Origin: Actinorugispora endophytica
GTDB lineage: Bacteria; Actinomycetota; Actinomycetes; Streptosporangiales; Streptosporangiaceae
Reading direction: 5' to 3'
Assembly (NCBI RefSeq): GCF_004363075.1
Contig: NZ_SNYN01000014.1
Span: 1-64,000, forward strand
Length of the DNA: 64,000 nt
Shown here: positions 50,301 to 58,800 of the stretch, piece by piece
Layout: every line of letters begins with the position of its first letter
Numbering within the stretch: the first letter of the stretch is position 1
The notes under the pieces: generated by a model
Told to the model about the DNA's origin: nothing
The model's input: only the letters and a program-made list of their open reading frames with translations
Databases searched by the model: none
Translations under genes and position numbers: made by a program

Positions 50301-50695
50301 GTGACCCGGCTCTCGCGCATCGCCAGCGCGCCGGTCTCGCGGACCACGACGGCGGTCCACGCCGAGCCGTCCACCTCGCAGTCGGCCATCTCCGCCTGCC
50401 CGGCGGGGATGTCGACCACGGGGCGCTCCTCGTCGCGGCCGCGCAGGACCAGCCCGGAGAGCTTGACGGCCTCGGCGCCCGAGATGACGGCGCTGCCCGA
50501 CTCGGCGATGACCTCGACGCTGCCGCGGCCGTCCCGCGCCAGCAGGGTGACGACCTTCAGCAGGACCAGGCTCTCCTCGTAGCGTCCTGGGGCGATGGTG
50601 ATGAGCGCGCCGCTCTCGGCCGCGGCCACCGCGGACTCGATCGTGGCGTACCCCGTCGATCCATCCGGAGTGACCGTGAGGAGTTGCCTGGCCAT
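47366..50695 (-). CDS. Beta-helix protein with two CbxX/EccA-like AAA+ domains
   Basis: This 1,109-residue protein starts at ATG 50695 (MARQLLTVTPDGSTGYATIE). Residues about 1-520 form a right-handed parallel beta-helix with repeated short strands and Asn/Asp ladders (IEDCDISGCAKPAIALEDN, TTVEDCRFEDVGGRGVGVYN). A Pro/Gly linker follows, then two AAA+ modules of the CbxX/CfxQ type. Their Walker A motifs are GGPPGTGKTTVARLYGRIL and AGAPGTGKTTIARLYGRLL. Both have Walker B GGVLFIDEAYTL and intact arginine-finger regions (ASRFSRTVEF, ASRFSHRVEF). EccA of type VII secretion has the same AAA+ class. It lies beside the giant toxin gene with one membrane protein gene between, all on the minus strand. 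A role in secretion or remodelling is inferred. Confidence 0.88.
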   Translation of the reverse strand: MARQLLTVTPDGSTGYATIESAVAAAESGALITIAPGRYEESLVLLKVVTLLARDGRGSVEVIAESGSAVISGAEAVKLSGLVLRGRDEERPVVDIPAGQAEMADCEVDGSAWTAVVVRETGALAMRESRVTCSAGAGVVITTAEPSIIEDCVIEDVETSALVISDRGRPVVRACVFRDVRGNGVFASGQAGGSIEDCDISGCAKPAIALEDNASTSLRDVRVHDTSEDGLAISTRARTTVEDCRFEDVGGRGVGVYNGSDPQLYRVVVARSKGVGIHLWGKARGLFTDCEVEEPEGDGVRAEDRAATSFIGLTVRGGTGVSIGGNSTVEFDRGLVTGSKGPGFVIEASSPFLRGVAVVDTRGQGVRFRKGGQGRLEDVTFERTGKNAVQADERSRPLLTGVQIRESRDSGVTVGAEAKVDMRDCDISECTGDGVAVQNGGDVSVLRSRVYNGRRNGVLVASGAKAALRRTEVFGNAGDGVLVHSTEDVLIEDCSVRDNSRAGLRQTVQSERMRAEELLSSGNGAPDAYGEDAGAPAPPMPGGVPGAAAGAPAGGTEPEPEGPLAELESLIGLENVKHEVKTLINRNQMAKRRAEMGLPTPPMSRHLVFGGPPGTGKTTVARLYGRILAELDVLRYGHVVEVARVDLVSQYVGGTAIKTTEVFERAKGGVLFIDEAYTLSGKKDGGGSGPDFGREAIDTLVKLMEDHRDDVVVIVAGYTEEMQGFLAANPGMASRFSRTVEFPNYEVDELVRIVEGMCATHQYELAEDTKTALRAHFEDMHRDATFGNGRTARKIFEEMIDRQAFRLGSEPPDNPGDLTLLLPVDLGVEVSEAGPDGEPTDELTVLRGELDSMIGLGEVKATVNDLANLLVMSNQRKALGLPVPSMSHHLVFAGAPGTGKTTIARLYGRLLKTLGVLSSGQVIESARSDLVGRYVGHTAQMTTEVFERAKGGVLFIDEAYTLTPKGGGNDFGQEAVDTLVKLMEDHRDEVVVIVAGYTNEMQRFLDSNPGLASRFSHRVEFGNYSDEELVTIVERMAKSSGYVCGEETLAALAEHFSSVQRDASFGNARYARQVMERMITRQAGRLVNMAGAADLEAFTTLFPEDVPAP

Positions 50696-50789
50696 CTGCG
50701 GTTCCTTTTCTCGTTCCGGGCCCGGGACGGCCCTGTTCACGTGCGGGCGGAGTCGGCGCGCGCCGACCCCGCCCAATGCTGCTCCGGCG

Positions 50790-52508
50790 TCAGGAGCACG
50801 TGGCGCGGACCGCCGAGGCGGCGACGTGCGTGCTCGTGTTCTCCTGTCCCGCAAGGGGGTTCTCACCGATGTTGGTGAGCTGGACGGTGAACTGCTCGGC
50901 CGGTGAGGTGAAACCGGTGACCTGCACCCATCCTCCCTTGACCTGGGACTGGTTGATGCCGAAGACGGCGACGGCGTCGCCCTCGGCCTTGTCGCGGGGG
51001 AAGATCTGGTACCTGGCCTCCTGCTCGCCGATCCAGAGCGGGGACTCGTCGTCGGGGACGTGGACGTACAGTTCGCACTCCGCGTCAGCGTATCCGGGGG
51101 AGAAGGTCCAGTACGCGAACTGGCCGTCCCCGTGCTCGGGATCGCCCGACACCGGGATCGCGTCGTAGCCGCCGGCGCAGCCGTCCTGGTCGTGGCCGCC
51201 CTCGCGGGTGGCCCAGCCGGCGGTGCTGTTCTCGGGGTACCACGATCCGGCCTGGCCGTAGGCGCCGCCGTCGGTGGCGCAGCCGGGACCGGCCAGGGCC
51301 GAGTACCGGTCGCCGGAGGGCGAGGCGGAGGGCGAGGCGGAGGGCGACGGGTCGCCGGAGGGCGAGGGGGCGCCGGAGGGGGAGGGATCGGCCGAGGGCG
51401 ACGGGTCGCCGGAGGGGGAGGGGGCCGAGTTGGAGGGCTCGCCGGAGGGGGAGGGCTGCCTCTCCTCGGCGGAGGGGGAGCTGTCGGACAGGGCGGAGAA
51501 CGTGCCCGCCTCCTGATCCCCGGAGTCGTCGGAGGGGGCCGAGCGCTGGTTCGAGTCCTCCTCGTCCCCGCTCTGCTCCTGCCGCTCCTCCTCTTCCTCC
51601 TTGTCCGAACCCGCGGTGTTCACGTCCGGCAGGTCGTTGATGATCCCGCCGTTCGCGGGGGTGTCCGCGTCCTCGGACCCGCCGGCGGCCTGGCTGCCGC
51701 CGCCGTTACCGCTGTCGTCCTTGTCCGCCGTGCGGGAGCTCCCCTTGGAGGAGTCCCCTCCGCCGCCCGCGGCCACGTTGCTGCCCGCGCCGCCGGTCTC
51801 CTGCTCTCCGCCGCCGCTCCCGCCGCCGTCCTCGGGGGAGGACGACGGGATCCCGGCCTGCTGCTCCATGGCCTCGGGGACGTAGCCCGGACCGGGGTCC
51901 GGCGCGTTGTTGACGCCGCCGCCCCCGCCGCCGTCCGGCGCGCCGCCGCTGTCGGCCTGGCCCTGGTCGGCGGAGCCGCCCTGGCCGCCGGTGCCGGAAC
52001 CGTCCGAGGAGGTGTCCTGCTCGGAGCCGGTCTGGCGCTCGTCCCCGGTCTGCTCGTCGTCTCCGGCCGGGCCGCCCCCGGAGAGCGGGACGATGTCGAG
52101 CGAGACGCCCTGGACGCCCGCCGAGACCGCGAACGGCGCCGCGATGAGGAGCAGGCCGGCGATCGCCGCGCCCGCCAGGACGGGACTGCCCGGTCGCCCC
52201 GGACGGGGGGAGGCGTCCACGGGGGCCAGCGGTTTGACCGCGCGGGCGCCCACGGCGTCGATCTGGGGGCGTCCGGCCTCGGCCGTGTCCGCGGCGGTGG
52301 CCGTCGCGGCGTCGGCCCTGGTGCCGGGTTCGGTGGGCGGAGGCGCGGAGAGGTCCTCGGTCCCGCCGGGCCTGAGGCTCTTGGGCGCGGACGCCTGCCC
52401 GGCGTCGGTGTCCGGCGAGGCCGCCGGACGGGCGGTGAGCGAACCCCAGTCCGCGGACAACGCGGAGGAATTCGCCTTGTCGGGCTCACCCTTGGATTTG
52501 TCGGTCAT
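50790..52508 (-). CDS. Single-pass membrane protein with long Ser/Pro/Gly-rich stalk and C-terminal domain
   Basis: This 572-residue protein begins MTDKSKGEPDKANSSALSAD. Its order is a cytoplasmic Pro/Ala/Thr-rich part (about 1-105), one membrane helix (about 108-132, GSPVLAGAAIAGLLLIAAPFA), then about 270 residues of low-complexity Gly/Ser/Glu/Pro with PSPSGDPSPSA repeats. A compact C-terminal domain follows (about 405-572, with Cys at AGPGCATDGG, DGCAGGYDA, DAECELYVHV and the final ATCS). The four Cys could form two disulfides. The family is unknown to me. It lies between the giant toxin gene and the AAA+ gene in the same direction and may be their membrane partner. Confidence 0.72.
   Translation of the reverse strand: MTDKSKGEPDKANSSALSADWGSLTARPAASPDTDAGQASAPKSLRPGGTEDLSAPPPTEPGTRADAATATAADTAEAGRPQIDAVGARAVKPLAPVDASPRPGRPGSPVLAGAAIAGLLLIAAPFAVSAGVQGVSLDIVPLSGGGPAGDDEQTGDERQTGSEQDTSSDGSGTGGQGGSADQGQADSGGAPDGGGGGGVNNAPDPGPGYVPEAMEQQAGIPSSSPEDGGGSGGGEQETGGAGSNVAAGGGGDSSKGSSRTADKDDSGNGGGSQAAGGSEDADTPANGGIINDLPDVNTAGSDKEEEEERQEQSGDEEDSNQRSAPSDDSGDQEAGTFSALSDSSPSAEERQPSPSGEPSNSAPSPSGDPSPSADPSPSGAPSPSGDPSPSASPSASPSGDRYSALAGPGCATDGGAYGQAGSWYPENSTAGWATREGGHDQDGCAGGYDAIPVSGDPEHGDGQFAYWTFSPGYADAECELYVHVPDDESPLWIGEQEARYQIFPRDKAEGDAVAVFGINQSQVKGGWVQVTGFTSPAEQFTVQLTNIGENPLAGQENTSTHVAASAVRATCS
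51308..51480 (+). repeat. Low-complexity purine-rich tandem repeat
   Basis: The plus strand is an almost unbroken run of GGAGGGCGA/GGAGGGGGAG-like units that encodes the PSPSGDPSPSA stalk on the minus strand. The strand asymmetry (G/A-rich opposite C/T-rich) can form triplex DNA or slip. Confidence 0.7.
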
Positions 52509-52892
52509 TGACGAGCGTCCTTTCGAAACCCCTCGGCCGATCGTGTGGTCGCCTTGCGGGGGCGTGTCCTCAAAACACCTGGGTCGATGTCCGGTCCGCG
52601 GTCTGGGGGTGGGAACGGCGTCGAGGGTCTCACGGCCCGGAGGGCCTGGTACCCGGGCGCCGACGGGCCATTGTGCGGTTCCTGGACGGGGTGACGCGAT
52701 AAGGGCCGGGCCTAGGGCTGGTGTTCAGGCCCATTCCTGGTGCTGCCGCACCCTTTTTACCATCCTTCGCCCTAATAATTCTTCTGGCAATAGTTGGTTT
52801 TGTGTAGGTGTCGTGTCGGTTTTGTGTCCGTTTCGTGTTTCCGGCCCGTGCTTCGGTGTCCTGCGGCAGGGCCGGGGCCTGGTGCTTCCCGA
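52509..52892. other. Intergenic region between the giant toxin gene and the membrane protein gene
   Basis: This 384-base gap has no gene I can support, and in particular no immunity gene. Its right half is AT-rich for this genome (about 52755-52830) and carries a 22-bp-spaced direct repeat. A weak hairpin (CCGGCCC near 52841 with GGGCCGG) lies close to the toxin stop codon. The promoter of the 50790-52508 gene should be here. Confidence 0.5.
52796..52827 (-). promoter_or_regulatory. Direct repeat GGTTTTGTGT spaced 22 bp
   Basis: GGTTTTGTGT occurs at 52796-52805 and 52818-52827, exactly 22 bp apart, in the AT-rich part of the spacer. This is the same spacing as the CCTCTTACC pair before the response regulator gene. 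It is a candidate binding site for a tandem-site regulator acting on the minus-strand gene at 50790-52508. Confidence 0.3.
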
Positions 52893-55800
52893 CTATCCGG
52901 CGTCCCCGCTTCCCTCCGCGGAGGCGCCGGAGGGCCGGGGAAGCGTGTCGAGGAGCCCGGCGGGGACGGGGACGCCGCGTGCGGCGAGCGCGCTGAGGGC
53001 CTGGTAGAGGGCGCCGCTGTCGAGCCAGAGGCGCCACTGGGCGTTCGCGGTCTCCGCGGCCTGCCCGGCGGTGACGGCCCCGGAGACGAAGGGGGCGAGC
53101 GCCTCGTCGAGGGGGCGGCCGTTGACGTGGTGGTCGTAGTAGGCGTTGAGGAGGGGCAGGGCGAAGCCCTGGTCCAGACCGGGCAGCAGGTCCGCGCCCA
53201 GCCCCTCGGCCACCGGTCCGAGGTCCTGCCCGGAGAGCGGCGGGGCCACGGGGCCGCTCTGGGTCTGCTGGGCCGGGAGCTCGTCGAAGTCCCAGGACAG
53301 CAGGTCGTGCGGTTCCACCTCGGAGCCGGGCTGGTAGCCGTGGTGGGCGTCGCCCCGGGCGGCGGGCTCCCAGTCGTCGCCGGGGGTCCAGTCATGGGGG
53401 ACGAGCTCGATCTCGATGAACCACAGGTCCTCGACGGGGAAGAGCGAGCCCTTCTGGGCGCTGCGCTGGTAGACGGAGTGGACGACGAACCTGGTCTCGC
53501 GGGGCAGCAGGATCTCGCGCTCGGAGCCGCCGAACCCGGAGAACGGCTTGGCGTCGAGGGCGGGGTGGCCCTTGGGCGCGCGGATCACGAAGTAGGCGTC
53601 GTAGGGGTGGCGGGACCTGGCGCCGATGGAGGTGGAGGAGTAGCTGCGCTCGACGTGGGTCGTGCCGACGAGCCCGTACATCGAGGCGGGGTCGCCGAGG
53701 TCCGCGCCCATGGTCTTGATGTAGGAGGCGTCCACGCCCCGGTGCAGGACGACCGACTCGGGGAGGACGGGGGAGGCGGCGATGGCGGAGTCCAGGTTCC
53801 GCACCAGGTCGACGTAGTGGTCGTCGTTGCCCTCGTGGACGACCCCGTTCCGCAGCCCGTCCTTGAGAAGGGCATAGCCCGACCCGGTGTAGTCGTAGAC
53901 GGATTCCTTCTGCTCTTCGGTCAGGACCTCGCTCATGGGCCTGCCGTCCACGGACGACATGTTCCTGGACGCCCACTCCGCGCCGTCGTCGTTGGTGAAC
54001 AGGACGGCGTCCCGCATGCCTTCGCCGGAGGGCTCGCCGGGGCCTCCCCGCCAGTGGGAGGGCTGGGGAAGCCTGGGGAGGACGGCCTCGGCGTACGGCA
54101 GGACGGGGCGCTCCCTCCGGTTCCTCGCCACGGGGTCGTCGTCGTTCCCGAAGACGTCCTTCAGCCACTGGTCGGTGTCGGTCGGAACCGGGGCGTCCGG
54201 CTGCTCCGGAAGCCGGGTGTCCGCCTGGTCGGGCAGGGAGTCGAAGTCGAGGTCGGGCAGGTCGGGGTTCTGGGCGGCGGCCCAGTCGGCGAGGTTCTGG
54301 AGATCCTCGGGGGAGAGCGCGGACAGGTCCAGGCCGATGTCGGGCAGGGAGTCGAGGTCGGGCATCGGCTCGTCCGTGTCGGCCGGGGGCGTCGCGGCGG
54401 GCTCCGTGTCCGGCGCGGGCGCGGGGACCGGTTCGGGTTCTGGGGCCGGTTCGGGTTCCGGGGCGCCGAGCAGAGCCTGCTTGAACAGGTCGGTCATGCT
54501 CGGCGGTTCGCTCCGGGGCGCGGAGGCGCCGGAGTCGCCGCTGCCCGTGGCGGTCCGCGGAGCGGCCGAAGCCTCCGTGGCCCCTTGCGGGGCCGGGGCC
54601 GGGGCCGGTTGCGCGGTGGGGGGCGCGGGGGTGCCGTTGTGGGCCGGGGCGGCGGGGGCCGGGGCCGGGGAGCCGCCGGCCGCGGCCTCGGTCCAGCCCG
54701 TGGACGTCCTGGTCCAGGCGCGTCCGTTGTCGGCGAGGAGTCCGGCGGCGTCCGGTCGTGCCGGGGCCGTGGACGGGGCGTTCTGGGCGCCGCCCTGGGC
54801 GGTCTGGCCGGTGGGGACGAGGAGGGCAGCGGGGAACTCCTCCGTGATCACGGTGTGGTCGCCCTCGACGGTGACGTCGTGCGAGCCGTACCGCAGGGTG
54901 ATCCGGAGGGCGGCGGGGGTCTCGGCGACCGCGTACCTGCGGTGGGGGCCGGGGGTCCCGGGGGCCTGGTCGTGGATCGAGGTGATCCTGGGGGCGCGGC
55001 GGACGGTCTCGACGGTCGCGGTGGCGGAGCGGGTCTGGCCCCTGGCCTCGGCGCGGAAGGAACCGGAGGAGCCGCTCCCGTCGCGGCGGCTGCCGACGCG
55101 GGTCTGCAGGGCGCGGAGCTTGACGGGCACGGAGACGCGGTCGGAGGCCCCTTGGAGTTGGGCGGTGACCTGGGCCAGGATCGTCTCGCGGCTCCGTCCG
55201 GTGAGCTCGTAGTTGTCGGCGCGCAGCCCCTCGGTCAGCTTGTCGACGGTGGAGCCGGCGGAGGAGGGGGCCGGGGTCCTGTCGAGGAGGCGGCCCTGGT
55301 CCGCGGAGTGGGGGTCGACGCGGAACTGCCCGGGGCGCAGGCCGCTGCCGGGAACGGGGTGGTCGAGGGTCTGGCGCCAGCCGTTGGACGGGCGGGGGAA
55401 CCCTCCGTCGGCCAGGCGCCGGGTGGTGACGTCGAGGGCGCCGGCCAGGCGCCAGTGCTCCCACTGGCCCAGGAGCGCCTTCCGCTGCTCCTCGTGGGTG
55501 CCTCCGGGGAGGTGGCGGGTGTTCTCGCGGGTGAGCGCGTCGATGTCGCGCCGGTGGACGTGGTGCTGGTAGAAGGCGTCGAACACCGCCCGCTTGGCGT
55601 GGGGGGAGACCCCGGGGGTGAGCGTCCAGCCGGAGGACAGGTCGGCCAGGTGGGCGTCCAGCGGGGGACCGGTGAGGTCCTCCAGGCGGGGGACGCGGTC
55701 GGCGGGCAGGCCGTGGCCGCGGAGTTCGGCCAGGGCCGAGTCGGCCGCGCCGTTTCGCTCCCAGCCGGTCCAGAGCTGGTGCAGCAGGCCGGCGTCGATC

Positions 55801-58800
55801 CCGGTGTTCGATCCCTGGCGGCCGGTCGGCATCTCGTCGAGGACCTGCGGCACGCCGCGGCCGCGGACGTGGTGGTCGTAGTAGGCCCCGAAGAGCGTGA
55901 TGACCTGGCCGGAGGACAGGATCTGGCCCGGGTCCAGGATGGCGGCGATCCGGGACCGCGCGTCCCGGGGCAGGTCGGCGATGCGGACGGGGGGCTGGTA
56001 GTAGACGTTGGGGCCGTCGGGGTCGCGGTCGAGGGCGATCCGCGTGATGTCGCCGATCAGGTCGAGCTGCTTCTGGTTCAGGACGCCGGTTTTCTCCTTG
56101 GCGCCGCTCATGATGTTCGAGGGGCTGTGGTCGACACGGGACTGGTCGGGACGGCGCCGGAAGACGCTGCCCTGGTCCTGGTCCTTGGAGCTCTCCTGGT
56201 AGTCGTCGAGGAGGCCCAGCAGGTGCAGGAGCTCGTGGACGTAGACGGCGGGGTCGGCGTCCATCGCCCAGTTCGCGGAGTTGCTCCGGGGGACGGCGCC
56301 GCCCGGGGGCGTGGGCAGCCACTTCACCTGGGCGTGGACCGGGCCGCTGCTGTCGCGGGCGTCCAGGAGGCGGACGTGGAGCTGGTCGCCGGGGCGGCCG
56401 TCGGGGCCGGTGAAGCGGTGGCGCCCGTTGATCATCCGGTCGAGGGCCTTGCGGGCCTCGGCCAGCCGCTGCCGGGCGGCGGGGGTGTCGAGGTCGAAGG
56501 CGACGCGCAGGGTGAGCTCGCGGACGTGGGTAGGGCCGCCCGGGGTCCGCTTGTCGGGGTCGACGGGGACGCGGCGCACGTCGAAGCTCACACCGGTCCG
56601 GTTGGTGACGTACCTTTCCATCCTCGCGGCCTGGAAGCTCTTGGGGGCGCCCGGAGGGTTCCCCGGGACCGTCACGGACACGCCGCTGGCGTGCGGGCCG
56701 GAGACGCCGGCGGGTTGCGCGGTCACGGTGTCGCGCGTGACGTCGAACTCGTTGACGCGCTGGACGCCCAGGTCGTCGATCGGGGTGACGGCGGCGGCGT
56801 CGCGGTTGTGCTCCCACGCCGAGGACGGGGCCAGGTCGGAGTGGACGGTCGCGGCGGGGGGGCCGGGGGAGAACGGGGCGGTGACGAAGGAGAGGCGCGC
56901 CAGCGAGGTGGCGGTGACCTTCGGGGGGAGGGTCGGGAGGGGGAGCGGGTTGCCCTGCGCGTCCACGCGGGGGGTGCTCCGCTTCTCCTGGGACGCGGTG
57001 GACTCGGTGAGGCCGAAGTGGGCCAGGATGCGGGGCGCGACGGAGTCCGGGAGGGAAGGGGACGGGGAGGCGTTGGGGGTCTGCCTCAGGACCAGGTCGG
57101 CGTGGGACTTCTGCGGGTGGAAGGCGCCGATCTCGACGCGCAGGCGCAGCAGCGACCCGTCGCGCAGGGTGTAGGGGACGGTGTGCGTGGTGCCGTCGGG
57201 ATCGGTGACGGTGCGGCCGTTGTTGACCACCGATTCCAGCGCGTCGGTGATGTCGCGCTCGGCCCGGGCGACCAGGGCGCCGTCGATGTTGCCGTGGCCG
57301 AGGCGGCGCAGGCGCACGACGACCTCGGTGGCGTCGTGGCCGTCGTGGACGGTGCGGTTCCACTCCAGGAACGGTCTCGTGGTGTGGGACAGGACGCCGC
57401 CCTGGATAGTTCCGTCACCCGGGAGGGTGAAGGTGCCCAGCGACTTCGGGGACAGGCTGTAGTCGAGGGCGGTGAGGAACGAGTTGGGGAACGGGACGGA
57501 GTGCCGCTTGTCGGTGTCGTCCGCCTGGGCGGGCGCGGGGGAGTGGTGGTCCTGGCCGGCGGGCGCCTGGCCCGGGGCGGACCGGGGGGCGGGGGCGTCG
57601 ACGTCACCGGGCGCGGAAGCGGGATCGGGCAGGGACGTGCCTTCGGTGAGGGCGCGGTACTCGCGCGTCGCCCGGTCGGCGCGGTCGTGCGCGTTTCCGG
57701 CCGTCTCGCGCAGCGTGTCGGCCTCGCTGGAGAGGGAGAGGTCGCCGTTCTCCACCGCGTCGGCCAGGGCCTGGAGGAGGGCGGCGTCCCGGTGGTGCTG
57801 AGCGGCGCGCTGGTAGGCGGTGTGGAGTTCGGGGGCGCTGTCGGGGTCGGGCGCGGGACCGGGCAGTGAACCGGGGGCGGAGGGGGCCGGCTCCAGGCCC
57901 AGGTTCTCGGCGAGCCGCAGCGCCTGGTCGCGGTACTCGTCGTTGAGGTCCTGGAGAAAGTCCTCGCTGTCCTCGTCGTCCTCGTCGCTGTCGCTGTTGT
58001 CGCGCAGGTCCTCGATCTGGTCGCGGGTGTCCCTCAGGGCGTCTCCGTAGTAGTCCTCCACTGCTTCCCTCATGGTTTCGGCGGAGTCGTCCGCGAATTC
58101 GCGGAGGGTCTCGGCCTCCTCGGGGAAGGGGAAGTCGTCGCGTTCCGCCGCGTCGGCCAGGGACCGGAGGATGAAGGATTCCCGCTGCTCCCGGGCGGCG
58201 CGCTGGTAGCGGTCGTGGAGTTCGGGGGTGCTGTCGGGGTCGGGGGCGGGGCCGAGCAGGGGCGCGGGGTCGGGTGCGGGGCCCAGGCCCAGGTGCCCGG
58301 CGAGCCGCAGCGCGTGGCCGCGGTAGACGTCGTTGAGCTGCTGGACGGCGTCCGCGTCCTCCTCGCCGTCCCCGTCGCGCAGGTCCTCGATCTGGTCGCG
58401 GGTGTCCCTCAGGGCGTCTCCGTAGTAGTCCTCCACCGCTTCCCTCATGGTTTCGGCGGAGTCGTCCGCGAATTCGCGGAGGGTCTCGGCCTCGTCGGGG
58501 AAGGGGAAGGCGTCGGACTCCAGGGCGTCGGCCAGATCCCGGAGGAGGAAGGACTCCCGCTGCTCCCGGGCGGCGCGCTGGTAGGACTCGTAGAATTCGA
58601 AGGCGCTGTCGGGGTCGGGGGCCGGGCCGAGCAGGGCTGCGGGGTCGGGGGCGGGGCCCAGGCCCAGGTACTCGGCGAGCCGCAGCGCGTGGTCGGTGTA
58701 GTCGGTCCTGCGCTGTTCGGCCGCTTCGGGGTCGCCCTGCTCCTGCAGCTCCTCGATCTGGTCGCGGGTGTCCCTCAGGACGTCTCTGTAGTAGTCCTCC

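Noticed and set aside
52509..52892. Immunity gene for the ADP-ribosyltransferase downstream of the toxin
   Set aside because: No ORF with start codon, ribosome-binding site and sensible composition fits the gap on either strand.
52794..57869. Very long open frame on the plus strand opposite the giant toxin gene
   Set aside because: It is Gly/Val/Arg-biased antisense of a high-GC gene and has no domain motifs. The minus strand carries ADP-ribosyltransferase, protease and repeat motifs in one frame.
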